Source: Flavobacterium sp. (lineage in GTDB: Bacteria; Bacteroidota; Bacteroidia; Flavobacteriales; Flavobacteriaceae). From it: a DNA stretch of 41,261 nt. Below the pieces are notes generated by a model. It searched no databases. It was not told where the DNA came from and worked only from the letters and a program-made list of their open reading frames with translations. Location of the stretch: positions 1-41,261 of the forward strand of contig JAHEHJ010000016.1 in the NCBI GenBank assembly GCA_024644655.1, read 5' to 3'. Below, in pieces: positions 1 to 6,948 of this stretch. A program made the translations under genes and the position numbers. How positions within the stretch are numbered: the first letter of the stretch is position 1; the number at the start of each line of letters is the position of its first letter.

Positions 1-1
1 C

Positions 2-139
2 TTTGGGGCTTCTGATGAACAACGAGGTTTTCAAGCACTAGGAACCCAATTGCACCCCAAGACCGAAGTTGTTCAAGGGGTATTGGCTCAAGAAGCATCG
101 GATTTAATGGTGCGGTTTTTTTCATCGAGAAGGAAATAA
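2..139 (+). CDS. tadA: tRNA(adenine-34) deaminase TadA-like, C-terminal end only
   Basis: Only the last 45 codons lie in the window, open from the left edge and ending at TAA 137-139. The tail reads FGASDEQRGFQ...LHPKTEV..GVLAQEASDLM..FF.SRRK. This matches the C-terminal helix region of TadA/CMP-dCMP-type deaminases, in which a H(P)KxxVxxGVLxxE stretch precedes a final FFxxRR helix. TadA makes inosine at the wobble position of tRNA-Arg. The catalytic HAE and PCxxC motifs are outside the window, so another nucleoside deaminase of the same fold remains possible. The identification is from tail similarity only. Confidence 0.6.
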   Translation, partial: FGASDEQRGFQALGTQLHPKTEVVQGVLAQEASDLMVRFFSSRRK

Positions 140-161
140 TTTAGGATATATAATTTATACC

Positions 162-510
162 CAAATGCCATCCCTACGGGATTGTAATTATTTGAATCTC
201 TTTTTTCTACCGATATGCCATCCCTATGGGATTGTTATTGATTCAAATCTCTTTTTTCTACCGATGTATCATCCCTACGGGATTGTAAAGAAATGGAATG
301 ATGGTTATTTTTCTTTTGTCCACCTATTTTTAGTGTATAAATTCAATGTAAATTAATCCCTTTAGGGATGAAATATGGGTAGACTATTTTTCTATTGTCT
401 ACCAATTTTTGGAATTTAAATTCAATGTATACTAATCCTGTAGGGATGACATATCGGTAGACCCAATTTACCGTCCAGCCAATAATCCCGTAGGGATGGC
501 ATTTGGGTGT
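162..510. repeat. Cluster of six short palindromic (REP-like) repeats
   Basis: Cores lie at 170-182, 220-232, 271-283, 356-369, 435-447 and 485-497. Each is an inverted repeat with arms ATCCC and GGGAT around a 3-4 nt centre (TAC, TAT, TTTA or GTA); the copy at 435 has one arm mismatch. One flank is also conserved: CTACCGATATG before the first three, and its complement (GACATATCGGTAG) after those in the other orientation. The first three and last three copies therefore point in opposite directions. Copies also occur at 814-879 and 2693-2758. Confidence 0.85.
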
Positions 511-572
511 GATTTATATGCTTTTTATTATTCGTCAGCCCCTGTTTTTATTGACATCACAATGAGGGTAAA

Positions 573-656
573 AAATCACCATGGTCTTTTGTTGAAATCA
601 CCATGGTCTTTTACACAAATCACCATGGTCTTTTTGGTAAATCACCATGGTGATTT
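573..656. repeat. Four 22-bp-periodic copies of AAATCACCATGGT
   Basis: The motif AAATCACCATGG starts at 573, 595, 617 and 639, exactly 22 bp apart. The first three copies continue TCTTTT. The fourth continues TGATTT and so makes a perfect 18-bp palindrome, AAATCACCATGGTGATTT (639-656). The bases between copies vary (GTTG, ACAC, TGGT). A regular spacing close to two helical turns with a palindromic member looks more like a protein-binding array than a drifting microsatellite; that is inference. Confidence 0.85.
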
Positions 657-709
657 TAAGAGGGTAAAAGAAAGAGCTAAAAAAGCAAAAGCCTTGTGCT
701 TTGAATTGT

Positions 710-774
710 TGCTTTTATTCCTATTTCCTTCTTATCAAAGAAATGGTTTTCCAAATACGTATTAGCGTCACGCG
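710..774 (-). pseudogene. Diverged duplicate of the rng 3' end
   Basis: This stretch resembles the last codons of the RNase G gene (3038-3105) with small indels and substitutions, most clearly from TTTCCTTCTT to GCGTCACGCG. It shares the following bases (ATTTGATA-TAAGAG) with the closer duplicate at 2856-2940 rather than with the real gene, so it descends from that copy or shares its ancestor. It has no start and no intact frame. Confidence 0.7.
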
Positions 775-811
775 ATTTGATAGTAAGAGACGCCATTAAT
801 CGACAAACCAA

Positions 812-881
812 CAATCCCGTAGGGATGACATATCGGTAGCAATTCAATCAGAAAACATAATCAGAATCCCTTTAGGGATGA
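812..881. repeat. Left copy of a 70-bp identical direct repeat
   Basis: These 70 bases are identical to 2691-2760 and contain two palindromic units (cores 814-826 and 866-879). Similarity continues at lower identity to about 978, including the conserved words TATCAAAGGCAAGAAAA and a terminator hairpin. The whole repeat block of about 165 bp therefore lies on both sides of the secreted protein gene 990-2585, in the same orientation. Confidence 0.9.
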
Positions 882-943
882 TACATGGGTAGCTTATGTG
901 GTTTTGTTTGGGTATTATTATCAAAGGCAAGAAAACAAGGCAT

Positions 944-978
944 AAAAAAACCGCCAGGAGTTAGCAAGGCGGTTTTTA
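944..978 (-). terminator. Terminator of the T9SS protein gene
   Basis: Arms AAAAAAACCGCC and GGCGGTTTTTA surround a 12-nt loop. Read on the minus strand it ends in a T-run, 12 bp past the stop codon at 990. Confidence 0.85.
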
Positions 979-989
979 TAGAGTTGAAG

Positions 990-2585
990 TTATTCTTTAA
1001 TAAACTTTTGAACCAATTTTTTATTTTCACTATAGACTTCAATACAATACATACCTTGGGCTAAATTTTCTACTACTAAAGTTGAATCATTTCCTTGTTG
1101 TTCCAATACTTTTTTGCCAATTAAATCATACACTACCACTTTAGAAATTGAAGTATGATTTTGGGTTTCTATGGTTAGAACATGCTGTGCAGGATTTGGA
1201 TATAAAGCCAATATTCCACTGTCATGAGCAGTTGTATTCAATGATTCTGCATTGAGTTTTACGAGCCATATATCATTTAACCCATGATTTGTTGCCGTTA
1301 CATCAAATGAATTAGAGGAGCTAGAATCACCACCCAAGAGAAATGACCCATCCGGAAATTGTTTTACACATCCTAATAAATCATCGTCAACTCCCCCAAT
1401 ATCCTTTTGCCATTGCATTACACCGTTTTCATCCAATTTGATTACCCATGCATCATTGCCACCTTTGCTGTTTTCTATTTTATCACCCGAAATAGGTGAT
1501 GATGTGCTTCCTGTAATAAAATAACCATTATCTTGACATTTATAGATTAATCCTAAAAAATCATTAGCATTTCCGCCTATAGTTTTTTGCCACTCTATAT
1601 TTCCTGTACCATCTAATTTTAGTAGCCAAAAATCGAAACCCCCTCTTGAATTTTCTGTTTTCAAGCCAGAAGCATTTGAATTAGAACCGCCTCCTAGTAT
1701 ATAACCTCCATCATTAGTTTCTAAGATACATGAGGCAAAATCCATTCCACTACCACCGATGGTTTTTTGCCATTGAATAGTGCCGTTTTCATCTAGTTTT
1801 ACTACCCAATAATCGCTTAATCCATAGCTGTTTTCGGTTTTTTCTCCCGAAATAGTTGAGCTAGAAGTACCCGTTAAAATAAATCCATTGTCAAGAGTTT
1901 GAACAAATTGAGAAATTCCATCTTTACTATTACCTCCTATTGTTTTTTGCCACAGCACTACTCCTGTAGGAGTCATTTTTAGTATCCATATATCATCATC
2001 TCCTCTAGAAATATCTGTTTTATCCCCCGATAATGAAGACCCAGATGATCCAGCAACTATATAATTGCCATCATTTACTTCAATAAAGGTGCTAGGAGAA
2101 TCCCATCCATCTCCACCAAGAGTTTTATCCCACAGTATGGTTCCATCTGCATTCAATTTTAACAACCAATAATCATATTCACCTCTACATACTTCAGTTT
2201 TTTCTCCTGATATATTAGAGTTTGAATTACCGCTTACTAGGATACTACCATCCGATGTTTCAAAAACAGAACTAATAACATCAGCCCCTGCCACAGGTCC
2301 ACCAGTAGAGTTTCCTCCCATAGTTTTATCCCATAGTATTGTTCCATTTTCATCTGTTTTTACTAACCAATAATCAGTATATCCTCTGCAATTTTGAGTT
2401 TTATCTCCTGAAATGTTCGATGAAGAACTAGCCGCAAAATAAAAATTATTGTTTTTAGAATAATAATTAGAGCCTCGGTCTGAATTATAACCTCCTATCA
2501 ATTTTTGCCAAGCAATACTTGGCGCCGTTTGAGAATAACTATTCCAACAAAGGAAAAAAAGGATATAAGGATGTATTGTTTTCAT
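990..2585 (-). CDS. Secreted seven-repeat T9SS type A sorting-domain protein
   Basis: The 531-residue product has an N-terminal signal peptide (about 1-19, ending SYSQ). Seven tandem repeats of about 60 residues follow (roughly 26-445) with the pattern W(Q/D)K(T/D)(I/L/M)GG...D...I/F..GG/G...SG.KT....G..D.W..KL...G, repeat 1 being the most diverged. Seven such units suggest a seven-bladed beta-propeller. The last 70 or so residues (from ALYPNPAQHV to KLVQKFIKE) are a type A T9SS sorting domain, so the protein should cross the outer membrane and be anchored or released at the surface. The substrate or ligand is unknown. The gene stands alone with its own terminator, between two copies of a repeat block, and looks like an accessory insertion beside rng. 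Confidence 0.85.
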   Translation of the reverse strand: MKTIHPYILFFLCWNSYSQTAPSIAWQKLIGGYNSDRGSNYYSKNNNFYFAASSSSNISGDKTQNCRGYTDYWLVKTDENGTILWDKTMGGNSTGGPVAGADVISSVFETSDGSILVSGNSNSNISGEKTEVCRGEYDYWLLKLNADGTILWDKTLGGDGWDSPSTFIEVNDGNYIVAGSSGSSLSGDKTDISRGDDDIWILKMTPTGVVLWQKTIGGNSKDGISQFVQTLDNGFILTGTSSSTISGEKTENSYGLSDYWVVKLDENGTIQWQKTIGGSGMDFASCILETNDGGYILGGGSNSNASGLKTENSRGGFDFWLLKLDGTGNIEWQKTIGGNANDFLGLIYKCQDNGYFITGSTSSPISGDKIENSKGGNDAWVIKLDENGVMQWQKDIGGVDDDLLGCVKQFPDGSFLLGGDSSSSNSFDVTATNHGLNDIWLVKLNAESLNTTAHDSGILALYPNPAQHVLTIETQNHTSISKVVVYDLIGKKVLEQQGNDSTLVVENLAQGMYCIEVYSENKKLVQKFIKE

Positions 2586-2690
2586 TGAAGTTTAAAGAAA
2601 TAAAAATAACTAAAATAATGAGATGTGTGAAGGCTTTATAAGGAAATTCACATACCATTGTTTGTTTGAAATGAATAACTCTATAAATGT

Positions 2691-2760
2691 CAATCCCGTA
2701 GGGATGACATATCGGTAGCAATTCAATCAGAAAACATAATCAGAATCCCTTTAGGGATGA
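2691..2760. repeat. Right copy of the 70-bp identical direct repeat
   Basis: Identical to 812-881; cores of the two palindromic units are at 2693-2705 and 2745-2758. Weaker similarity extends to about 2859. Confidence 0.9.
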
Positions 2761-2824
2761 CACATGGGTGGCCTATGTGGTTTTATGTTAAGGTACAATT
2801 ATCAAAGGCAAGAAAATAGGTCAT

Positions 2825-2859
2825 AAAAAAACCGAAAGGCGTTAGCCAGGCGGTTTTTT
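2825..2859 (-). terminator. Terminator-like hairpin, duplicate of the one at 944-978
   Basis: Arms AAAAAACCG and CGGTTTTTT with a partly degenerate interior. It lies in the repeat block, downstream of the rng tail duplicate on the minus strand, and is probably a duplicated relic rather than a needed terminator. Confidence 0.6.
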
Positions 2860-2931
2860 CTTTTTATTCTTGAATCTCATTTCCTTCTTTGTCAAAGAAA
2901 TGGTATTCCAAATACGTGTAAGCGTCACGCG
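2856..2931 (-). pseudogene. Recent duplicate of the last 22 codons of rng
   Basis: It matches 3030-3105 over 76 bases with a single mismatch. On the minus strand it reads RDAYTYLEYHFFDKEGNEIQE followed by TAA at 2864-2866, exactly the end of RNase G, but has no start codon or upstream coding sequence. It is a tail fragment left by a local duplication. Confidence 0.9.
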
Positions 2932-2995
2932 ATTTGATATTAAGAGGAGGAAGCCCAGTGGGCTTCAGGTATTTTTGCTTTAGCAAAAAGGCATA

Positions 2996-3028
2996 AAAAA
3001 ACCATCCGTGTTATGAAAACAGGATGGT
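2996..3028 (-). terminator. Terminator of rng
   Basis: Arms ACCATCC (3001-3007) and GGATGGT (3022-3028), with a T-run on the minus strand at 3000-2996. It lies 10 bp past the rng stop codon. Confidence 0.8.
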
Positions 3029-3037
3029 CTTTTCTTT

Positions 3038-4582
3038 TTATTCTTGAATCTCATTTCCTTCTTTGTCAAAGAAATGGTATTCTAAATACGTGTAAGCGTC
3101 ACGCGGTATAATTTTCACCCACTTTTTATGTTCAAAAAACCATTTTGAACGTAATGATGGAAAACCTTTTTTAAGGTATGCTGCCACAAAAGGGTGAACA
3201 TTTAATTTCACTTGGCTGTGGTCTTTGATAATCTTTTCTAGAGCAAAGGAAATTTTATCGATAATTTGGATTGGAGCATCTACATCTCCAGCCAAATTGT
3301 TTGGATTTTCTTCCCTAGTTTCTATATTAACTTCAGGTCTTACACGTTGTCTAGTAATTTGGACTAATCCAAATTTACTTGGCGGTAAGATCTTGTGTTT
3401 GGCTTTATCATCGCTCATTTCTTCTCGTAAGAAGTTGAACAAGACTTGGCGATTGTCTGCATTTTGCATGTCGATAAAATCGACTACTATAATACCACCC
3501 ATATCTCTCAGACGCAATTGTCTGGCTATTTCGGCAGCGGCTATCATATTTACTTCGAGTGCGGTGTCTTCTTGAGTAGTAGCTTTGTTAGAACGGTTTC
3601 CGCTATTCACGTCTATAACGTGCAAGGCTTCTGTATGTTCAATAATTAAATAAGCTCCTTTACTCATGGATACGGTGCGTCCAAAGGAAGTTTTGATTTG
3701 TCGCTCAATATGGTATTTCTCAAACAATGGCGTGTCTTTAGACTGGTAAAGCTTCACAATTTTTTGTTTGTCAGGGGCTATTTCTGCTAAATAGTCCTTG
3801 GTTTCTTGGTACAACTCTTCATCATCTATTTGAATACTTGTAAAAGTATCATTGAATACATCACGGAGTATAGAAGAAGCTTTATTAAGCTCTCCTAATA
3901 TCTTAGACGGATGATGAGCGGTTGGTAATTTTTTACACATTGCAGTCCATCTATTCATTAAGTTCTGCAAATCTTTTTCTAATTCGGCTACATTTTTGCC
4001 TTCTGCTACTGTTCTCACAATAACACCAAAACCTTTTTCTTTGATTGCATGTACTAATTTCTTTAGTCGGTCTTTTTCTTCTTTGGATTCTATTTTTTGT
4101 GAAATAGAAACGCGATCCGAAAAAGGCACTAGCACTACATAACGACCAGCGAATGATAGCTCTGAGCTAATTCGAGGGCCTTTGGTAGAGATAGGTTCTT
4201 TGACTACTTGAACCAGTACAGATTGATTGGGGCTCAGAATTTCTGATATAGCTCCGTTTTTATCAATCTCTTTCTCAAACTGAAAGTTTTTTAGGGAGAA
4301 ATCTTTTAGTTTACCTGCGCTTACAAGTTTTATGAATTTCAAATAAGAAGCTAACTGGGGACCTAAGTCATGGTAATGTAAGAAGGCATCTTTTTCATAG
4401 CCTACATTTACAAACGCCGCATTCAATCCAGCAACGGGCTTTCTAATTTTAGCGATAAAGATATCGCCAACTTGAAAGTTGCTTGTTTCTTCTTGTTTGT
4501 GTAATTCAATTAGTTTTCCATCTTTTAATAAGGCAAAATCTACAGCATCTTCACCACTACGGATGATTAATTCTTTATTCAT
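3038..4582 (-). CDS. rng: Ribonuclease G / E family endoribonuclease
   Basis: Single-strand-specific endoribonuclease of the RNase E/G family, acting in rRNA maturation and mRNA decay; 514 residues from the chosen start. The start is the internal ATG at 4580-4582 (MNKELIIRSGEDAVDFALL), because homologues begin there; the frame is open to an ATG at 4651 but those 23 residues are unlike the family. An S1-type RNA-binding segment is near residues 35-120 (GDIFIAKI...NAAFVNVGYEKDAFLHYHDL). The two metal-binding aspartates of the DNase I-like catalytic domain fit D324 in HVIDVNSG and D368 in VVDFIDM. TRQRVRPEV follows, but the CPxCxG zinc-link that dimerises E. coli RNase E/G is absent, replaced by ENPNNLAGDVDAP. 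Duplicated tails of this gene lie downstream. Confidence 0.95.
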   Translation of the reverse strand: MNKELIIRSGEDAVDFALLKDGKLIELHKQEETSNFQVGDIFIAKIRKPVAGLNAAFVNVGYEKDAFLHYHDLGPQLASYLKFIKLVSAGKLKDFSLKNFQFEKEIDKNGAISEILSPNQSVLVQVVKEPISTKGPRISSELSFAGRYVVLVPFSDRVSISQKIESKEEKDRLKKLVHAIKEKGFGVIVRTVAEGKNVAELEKDLQNLMNRWTAMCKKLPTAHHPSKILGELNKASSILRDVFNDTFTSIQIDDEELYQETKDYLAEIAPDKQKIVKLYQSKDTPLFEKYHIERQIKTSFGRTVSMSKGAYLIIEHTEALHVIDVNSGNRSNKATTQEDTALEVNMIAAAEIARQLRLRDMGGIIVVDFIDMQNADNRQVLFNFLREEMSDDKAKHKILPPSKFGLVQITRQRVRPEVNIETREENPNNLAGDVDAPIQIIDKISFALEKIIKDHSQVKLNVHPFVAAYLKKGFPSLRSKWFFEHKKWVKIIPRDAYTYLEYHFFDKEGNEIQE

Positions 4583-4821
4583 GTTGTAAATTTTTATCCA
4601 AACTATTAGTTTAAAGTATAAATGTGTACGCATGGTGTTTTGCAACTCCAATACATAATTTATAACTCCTCACTGAATTGTAAGGATGGATTAAACATTT
4701 TAAACAGGTATTGTTTACCCGACGAGATAAAGAAATAGAAGGGAGAAAGAAGAGAATAGACATTTTTGTCTCAACACTTTTTTCATGGTTCTTACTTCTC
4801 TTCTCAATTTCAATGAACGTT

Positions 4822-4856
4822 TTTTAAAAAAAGAAAAGTAGTTTAAAACTACTTTT
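4822..4856 (-). terminator. Terminator overlapping the stop codon of the 30-residue gene
   Basis: The near-continuous palindrome AAAAGTAGTTT-A-AAACTACTTTT (4834-4856) is followed on the minus strand by CTTTTTTT. The TAG stop at 4849-4851 is inside the stem. Confidence 0.85.
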
Positions 4857-4941
4857 TCTTTTTGTGACGGTTAGCTCTCGCTCTCTTTTTACGTTTGTGA
4901 GTAGCTACCTTATGTCTCTTTCTTTTTTTACCACTTGGCAT
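4849..4941 (-). CDS. 30-residue basic AURKAIP1/COX24 (mS38/bS22-like) protein
   Basis: The reading frame from ATG 4939-4941 to TAG 4849-4851 encodes MPSGKKRKRHKVATHKRKKR followed by ARANRHKKKK, almost entirely Lys, Arg and His. The KRKRHKxxxHKxKKRxRxxR pattern is that of the short AURKAIP1/COX24 domain found in mitochondrial mS38 and in small bacterial ribosomal proteins such as mycobacterial bS22, which bind rRNA near the decoding centre of the small subunit. A ribosomal role is therefore likely but inferred. It lies between rng and the HU gene, is too short for most gene callers, and its stop codon is inside its terminator. Confidence 0.85.
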   Translation of the reverse strand: MPSGKKRKRHKVATHKRKKRARANRHKKKK

Positions 4942-4973
4942 AAGTTAGATTTTTTGTGATTAATAAATGAGTT

Positions 4974-5267
4974 TTATACTGCTACTTCAGTATTTGATTT
5001 TACTGATTCTACAAATACTTTGGCAGGTTTAAATGCCGGAATGTTGTGAGCAGGGATTTTAATAGTTGTATTTTTAGAAATATTTCTTCCTGTTTTTTCA
5101 GCTCTAGTTTTGATAATGAAACTACCAAAACCTCTTAGATAAACGTTGTCCCCTGTTTCTAATGAAGTTTTCACTTCTTCCATAAAGGCTTCTACAGTTG
5201 CTTGAACATCTCCTTTTTCAAGACCAAGTTTTTCTGAAATTTTCGCTACGATGTCTGCTTTCGTCAT
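4974..5267 (-). CDS. HU/IHF-family DNA-binding protein
   Basis: Nucleoid-associated, DNA-bending protein of 97 residues. The N-terminal helical dimerisation part (MTKADIVAKISEKLGLEKGDVQATVEAFMEE) is followed by the beta-arm signature LRGFGSFIIKTRAEKTGRNI and the family end IPAFKPAKVF. The proline at the arm tip is replaced by a more IHF-like TTIKIPAHN segment, and Bacteroidota members are annotated as either HU or IHF-beta. A good promoter (TATATTTG) lies about 42 bp upstream. It is divergent from mutY and followed by the 30-residue ribosomal-like gene. Confidence 0.93.
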   Translation of the reverse strand: MTKADIVAKISEKLGLEKGDVQATVEAFMEEVKTSLETGDNVYLRGFGSFIIKTRAEKTGRNISKNTTIKIPAHNIPAFKPAKVFVESVKSNTEVAV

Positions 5268-5308
5268 TTTCTTTCGTATTTTATATTATGTGTAAATTTT
5301 TGAGGTTG

Positions 5309-5340
5309 CAAATATATGAATTAAAAAAACAATATTTCAA
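5309..5340 (-). promoter_or_regulatory. Promoter of the HU-family gene
   Basis: On the minus strand TTG (5340-5338), 21 bp, then TATATTTG (5316-5309), matching the Bacteroidota consensus; the start codon follows 41 bp later. Confidence 0.7.
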
Positions 5341-5374
5341 GCATAATCTATTAAAATTTAATCACATAAACATT

Positions 5375-5382
5375 TATTTTTG
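5375..5382 (+). promoter_or_regulatory. -7 element of the mutY promoter
   Basis: TATTTTTG matches TAnnTTTG and lies 18 bp before the mutY ATG, implying a very short leader. No clear -33 TTG is seen. Confidence 0.5.
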
Positions 5383-5399
5383 CGGACTACTTTTTACTT

Positions 5400-6434
5400 A
5401 TGAAATTCTCCAACCTATTAGTTCAATGGTATTTACAAAACAAAAGGGATTTGCCTTGGCGAAATACCACAGATCCCTATCGAATTTGGTTGTCTGAAAT
5501 CATATTACAACAAACGCGAGTTGCTCAAGGATTGCCTTATTATTTGCGGTTTATAGATGCTTTTCCTACAGTGGTTGATTTGGCTCAAGCTTCAGAAGAA
5601 TCGGTATTGAAATTGTGGCAAGGCTTGGGGTATTACTCCCGTGCGCGAAATCTTCATGCTACGGCCCAACAAGTGGCTTTCGAACGCAATGGGGTATTCC
5701 CTGAAACCTATGTTGAATTACTGGACTTGAAAGGAATAGGGGCTTATACTGCTTCGGCTATTGCTTCATTTGCCCACGAGGAAAAAGTTGCGGTTGTTGA
5801 TGGCAACGTGTTTCGGGTCTTGTCGCGGTATTTTGCAGTGGAAACCGATATTGGTTCTTCAGGCGCAAAAAAAGAGTTTACCGAATTGGCGACTGCCTTA
5901 CTGCCCGAAAAACAAAGTTCGGTTTTCAATCAAGCTATCATGGAATTCGGGGCCATGCAATGTGTGCCTAAAAGTCCAAATTGTGATACCTGTGTATTCA
6001 ACGATAGTTGCTTGGCTTTGAAAAAGAAATGGGTTGCAAAGTTGCCTATAAAAGAGAAGCGAACAAAAGTGCGTTCTCGCTATTTCAATTATTTAGTTTT
6101 TAAAGATGCTTCTCATAAGCTAGTGCTACAAAAGCGAACAGACAAAGGTATATGGCATAATTTATATGAGTTTCCCTTGATTGAAACTGATGAAAAAGTA
6201 GCAGAAGAACAAGTGTTGCTTCAAATTCAAAAGCAAACTTTTGTGCCAAATCCAATTCGGTCTATAGGAATGCATCATGGGGAACCTATCCTTCATAAAC
6301 TATCCCATCAGCATTTACATATCCGTTTTTGGGAAGTAGTAGTGGAAGGAGATTTAGAAAATGGAATCAGCTGTGAATCAGCTCAAAAAATGCCTTTTCC
6401 GATTGTGATTTATAATTTTATTTCGACGCTATAG
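5400..6434 (+). CDS. mutY: A/G-specific adenine glycosylase MutY
   Basis: Removes adenine mispaired with 8-oxoguanine in base-excision repair; 344 residues, a normal length. The HhH-GPD domain is complete: E33 in SEIILQQTR, the helix-hairpin-helix LKGIGAYTASAIASF (about 110-124), and catalytic D134 in AVVDGNVFR. The 4Fe-4S loop is C188-x6-C195-x2-C198-x5-C204. A NUDIX-like C-terminal domain (from about residue 225, with H-rich MHHGEPILHKLSHQHLHI) recognises 8-oxoG. It is first in a plus-strand series mutY-ssb-gldE-gldD, an order familiar in flavobacteria, and ssb has its own promoter just downstream. Confidence 0.97.
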   Translation: MKFSNLLVQWYLQNKRDLPWRNTTDPYRIWLSEIILQQTRVAQGLPYYLRFIDAFPTVVDLAQASEESVLKLWQGLGYYSRARNLHATAQQVAFERNGVFPETYVELLDLKGIGAYTASAIASFAHEEKVAVVDGNVFRVLSRYFAVETDIGSSGAKKEFTELATALLPEKQSSVFNQAIMEFGAMQCVPKSPNCDTCVFNDSCLALKKKWVAKLPIKEKRTKVRSRYFNYLVFKDASHKLVLQKRTDKGIWHNLYEFPLIETDEKVAEEQVLLQIQKQTFVPNPIRSIGMHHGEPILHKLSHQHLHIRFWEVVVEGDLENGISCESAQKMPFPIVIYNFISTL

Positions 6435-6435
6435 T

Positions 6436-6464
6436 TTTGAGATTCAAAAAAAGTAGTAAATTTG
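6436..6464 (+). promoter_or_regulatory. Promoter of ssb
   Basis: TTTG (6436-6439), 17 bp, TAAATTTG (6457-6464); it begins just after the mutY stop, with 23 bp to the ssb ATG. Confidence 0.75.
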
Positions 6465-6487
6465 AAGGAATCTAAATGGTATGAGCA

Positions 6488-6925
6488 ATGAATGGAACAT
6501 TAAATAAAGTGATGTTAATAGGTCACTTGGGTGATGATGTGAAAATGCATTATTTTGAAGGAGGTAATTGCATAGGACGTTTTCCATTGGCTACCAATGA
6601 GGTCTACATTAACAAGCAAACAAACGAACGAATTGCTTCTACAGAATGGCATAATTTAGTGGTCCGAAATAAGGCTGCTGAAATATGCGAGAAGTATTTG
6701 TCAAAAGGGGATAAGATTTATATAGAAGGTCGTATTAAGTCGCGCCAATGGCAGGCTGAAGACGGGTCTACTAAATACACAACTGAGATTCAGGTAACCG
6801 AATTTACCTTTTTGACAACTAAGAAAGAAGTAGATGGTTTGAAATCACCTCAGAATTTAGAACAAAAAGGAACATCAGGAGATGCGCCAACTACTATTGT
6901 ACCTGAAAATGATTTACCTTTTTAA
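6488..6925 (+). CDS. ssb: Single-stranded DNA-binding protein
   Basis: Binds single-stranded DNA during replication, recombination and repair. The 145-residue protein has an OB fold (LNKVMLIGHLGDDVKMHYFEGG to about residue 112), including STEWHNLVVRNKAAEICEKYLSKGDKIYIEGRI. A short linker leads to the acidic tip ENDLPF, the peptide through which SSB recruits partner enzymes. A second OB-fold-like protein with the same type of tip lies at 28476. ssb is 53 bp after mutY with its own promoter and 23 bp before gldE. Confidence 0.97.
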   Translation: MNGTLNKVMLIGHLGDDVKMHYFEGGNCIGRFPLATNEVYINKQTNERIASTEWHNLVVRNKAAEICEKYLSKGDKIYIEGRIKSRQWQAEDGSTKYTTEIQVTEFTFLTTKKEVDGLKSPQNLEQKGTSGDAPTTIVPENDLPF

Positions 6926-6948
6926 TTGTTTAACTAATTAAGTGCCCA

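Larger units (their letters stand above)
140..989. other. 850-bp gene-free, repeat-rich region
   Basis: No convincing gene is present. It holds eight copies of a short palindromic repeat with ATCCC/GGGAT arms, a 22-bp-periodic CCATGG array (573-656), a diverged copy of the rng 3' end (about 710-774), and the terminator of the minus-strand gene that ends at 990. The short open frames at 165-356 and 496-765 run straight through these repeats and have low-complexity translations, so they are not called. Confidence 0.8.
2586..3037. other. Gene-free repeat region between rng and the T9SS gene
   Basis: It holds the right copy of the 165-bp repeat block (2691-2859), a close duplicate of the rng tail (2856-2931), two small perfect hairpins (GAAGCCC/GGGCTTC at 2951-2967; TTTTTGCT/AGCAAAAA at 2973-2990) and the rng terminator. 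No gene is seen. Confidence 0.8.

Noticed and set aside
165..356. 63-residue plus-strand open frame
   Set aside because: Built from three palindromic repeat units; the translation repeats itself because the DNA does.
162..510. CRISPR array from the regularly repeated ATCCC-GGGAT units
   Set aside because: Units occur in both orientations with unequal spacing (about 50-85 bp) and the intervening DNA is itself partly repeated; no cas genes are present.
573..656. CRISPR-like array in the CCATGG repeats
   Set aside because: A period of only 22 bp with 4-bp variable linkers leaves no room for spacers.
496..765. 89-residue plus-strand open frame
   Set aside because: It crosses the repeat array and the rng-tail relic; its composition is low complexity and no start signal is seen.
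990..2585. Composite transposon carrying the T9SS gene
   Set aside because: Direct repeats flank it, but there is no transposase, no terminal inverted repeat and no clear target-site duplication; recombination between duplicated flanks explains it more simply.
4583..4651. Longer RNase G with a 23-residue N-terminal extension
   Set aside because: The extension is not family-like and the internal ATG at 4582 begins the conserved MNKELIIR.
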